DNA of 64,000 nt from Solea solea (lineage: Eukaryota; Chordata; Actinopteri; Pleuronectiformes; Soleidae): positions 3,492,001-3,556,000 of the forward strand of contig NC_081150.1 of assembly GCF_958295425.1 (NCBI RefSeq), written 5' to 3'. Shown here piece by piece: positions 62,955 through 64,000 of this stretch; the first letter of the stretch is position 1; each line of letters opens with the position of its first letter. The notes below the pieces were generated by a model, which did no database searches, was not told the DNA's origin, and saw nothing but the letters and a program-made list of their open reading frames with translations. The position numbers and the translations under genes were made by a program.

Positions 62955-63637
62955 ATGTCTGAGTTTAGCGAGGAGCCGCGCTTCACTATCGAGCAGATAG
63001 ATCTGCTGCAGCGGCTGCGTCGCTCCGGCATGACCAAGCAGGAGATCCTGCATGCACTTGACACTCTGGACCGGCTGGACCGGGAGCATGGCGACAAGTT
63101 TGGCCGCCGCACCTCTTCTTCCTCCTCCTCCTCCTCCTCTTTTGGAGTAGGCGGAGCAAGCAGCTGCACCAACAACTCTGCCTCTAATGCAAATACAGCA
63201 TCACACAACAATAACAACACAGCCTCGGCAACCACCACCTCTTCCACAACATGCAACGGCAACAACAATGCCATCAACAGCGTCGAGGGGAGTGCTGGCG
63301 ATCACTCAGCAGCCGCCGCCGCCTCGTCCACAACCTCCAAAATCTCCACCGCCACACAGACGCAGTACGGTAGCGGCGGAGGACTCTCGCCATCTCCTAG
63401 CAACAGCTACGACACCTCCCCGCCTCCAGGGCCGCCACCGCCCTCTGCAATCCTGCCATCGCCAGTCAGCTTGGTGGCGCTGTCACAGAACGGGCGTGAT
63501 AGCTTAGCGGCCACGCCCAACGGGAAGCTTTCTCCTCCACGATATCCAGTGAACAGTGCGGCTGCAGCGCGGGCTTTCGGGTTTGAAGCCACAGAAGAAG
63601 ACCTGGATATAGATGACAAGGTGGAGGAGCTGATGAG
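62955..63637 (+). CDS. hmbox1: hmbox1 first coding exon (N-terminal 227 codons)
   Basis: HMBOX1/HOT1 is a nuclear protein that binds double-stranded telomeric repeats through an atypical homeodomain, helps recruit telomerase and can repress transcription. The start MSEFSEEPRFTIEQIDLLQ and the following RLRRSGMTKQEILHAL (residues about 8-40) match the HNF1-type N-terminal domain of vertebrate HMBOX1. Later blocks SPSPSNSYDTSP (about 149-160) and EEDLDIDDKVEELM (about 214-227) are also family hallmarks. Between them lie a nine-serine run and an Asn/Thr/Ala/Ser-rich linker, making this segment roughly 70 residues longer than the mammalian one as I remember it. The ATG follows the splice acceptor by a few bases and aligns with the internal MSHYTDEPRF methionine of mammals. 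The exon ends ATGAG|GTCAGT, splitting the Arg codon; reading on gives only seven more residues and a stop, so the intron is real. The POU-like and homeobox parts lie outside the window. Confidence 0.96.
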
Positions 63638-64000
63638 GTCAGTAGTGTCAAGACAACACTAGCTTGTAGAACAAATAGCACATGAGACTGTGTCATCTGG
63701 CATTTTGGTTACCTAGTAGTATCATAGCTGCTACATTCCTACATTTCTGCAATGCTACATTTGTTGTCCTTTCCCCAAATGCTATAAAGTACACGTACAT
63801 TTTTAGGTTCCTTGTAAAAGCATCATTGACAGCTACAATCCTCTCCAAAAGATATATGGTTATTTGGACGAGCCTGAAAGTTGCAGTGGAGTCGGTGAGT
63901 CTTCTTTGTTGGCAGTAATGCCCACAGTGAGGAGACAAGAAAGCACTGTTTATGTCAGGCTTAATTAAATAGTGCCAAATGGAAGTTCCACTGCAGCTCC
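63638..64000 (+). other. hmbox1: start of hmbox1 intron after first coding exon
   Basis: This begins GTCAGT and continues in AT-rich non-coding sequence to the window end. The next coding exon (POU-like domain) is not reached. Confidence 0.8.

Noticed and set aside
62423..63277. 284-codon minus-strand open frame opposite the hmbox1 coding exon
   Set aside because: Its Arg/Glu/Lys-rich sequence is the complement of the pyrimidine tract and of hmbox1; no domain or independent support.
63187..63507. 106-codon plus-strand frame rich in Pro/Thr/Gln overlapping hmbox1
   Set aside because: Alternative frame of the hmbox1 low-complexity linker.
1..64000. tRNA, rRNA, CRISPR and endogenous retrovirus signatures
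   Set aside because: Looked for and not seen: no cloverleaf with A and B boxes, no rRNA blocks, no spaced direct-repeat array, no LTR pair or reverse-transcriptase frame.

Overview
This window is animal nuclear DNA, almost certainly from a ray-finned (teleost) fish. It is about 40 percent GC and has very little coding sequence, and its few coding blocks have intron-type splice sites. It carries many teleost-style short interspersed repeats, including the element whose ends read AGGGCTGCAA/TTGCAGCCCT, the TGGTAAATGG element, the GGTTCTCAAACT and GGGGTCTCAAAC elements, the CAGAATCAGAATC element and a SINE/LINE tail. There are also several long homopolymer and dinucleotide microsatellites. I see no bacterial-type operons, rRNA, tRNA or CRISPR array.

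The only gene I can name is hmbox1 (homeobox containing 1, also called HOT1), on the + strand at the right end. A GC-rich promoter with two ZNF143-type motifs and a YY1-type motif lies at about 59.7-60.2 kb. A likely non-coding first exon ends at a GTAAGT donor after 60158. A 2.8 kb intron ends in a long pyrimidine tract and a triple CAG acceptor. The first coding exon (62955-63637) encodes the HNF1-type N-terminal domain and a low-complexity linker. The POU-like and homeobox exons lie beyond the window.

A second promoter-like GC-rich patch at 55.26-55.8 kb faces the other way. On the - strand it has two good splice donors, and 2 kb further on (53429-53509) there is an 81-bp exon-like block with codon-like composition and clean splice sites. 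I cannot name that gene. In human, INTS9 lies head-to-head with HMBOX1, but these residues do not look like the INTS9 N-terminus as I know it.

The remaining ~53 kb is a gene-poor interval with dense repeats and a few exon-like or conserved-looking islands: 15.7-16.2 kb, 22.97-23.09 kb (a 34-codon ORF starting MGCS behind a strong acceptor), 28.2-31.4 kb, 42.26 kb, 43.4-43.6 kb, 44.4-45.6 kb and 48.7-49.1 kb. These are reported as candidates only. No previously undescribed biological system is evident. The most worthwhile leads are the MGCS exon, the exon-like blocks at 42.26 and 48.7 kb in compatible phase, the unidentified - strand gene, and the regulatory layout of the hmbox1 promoter.
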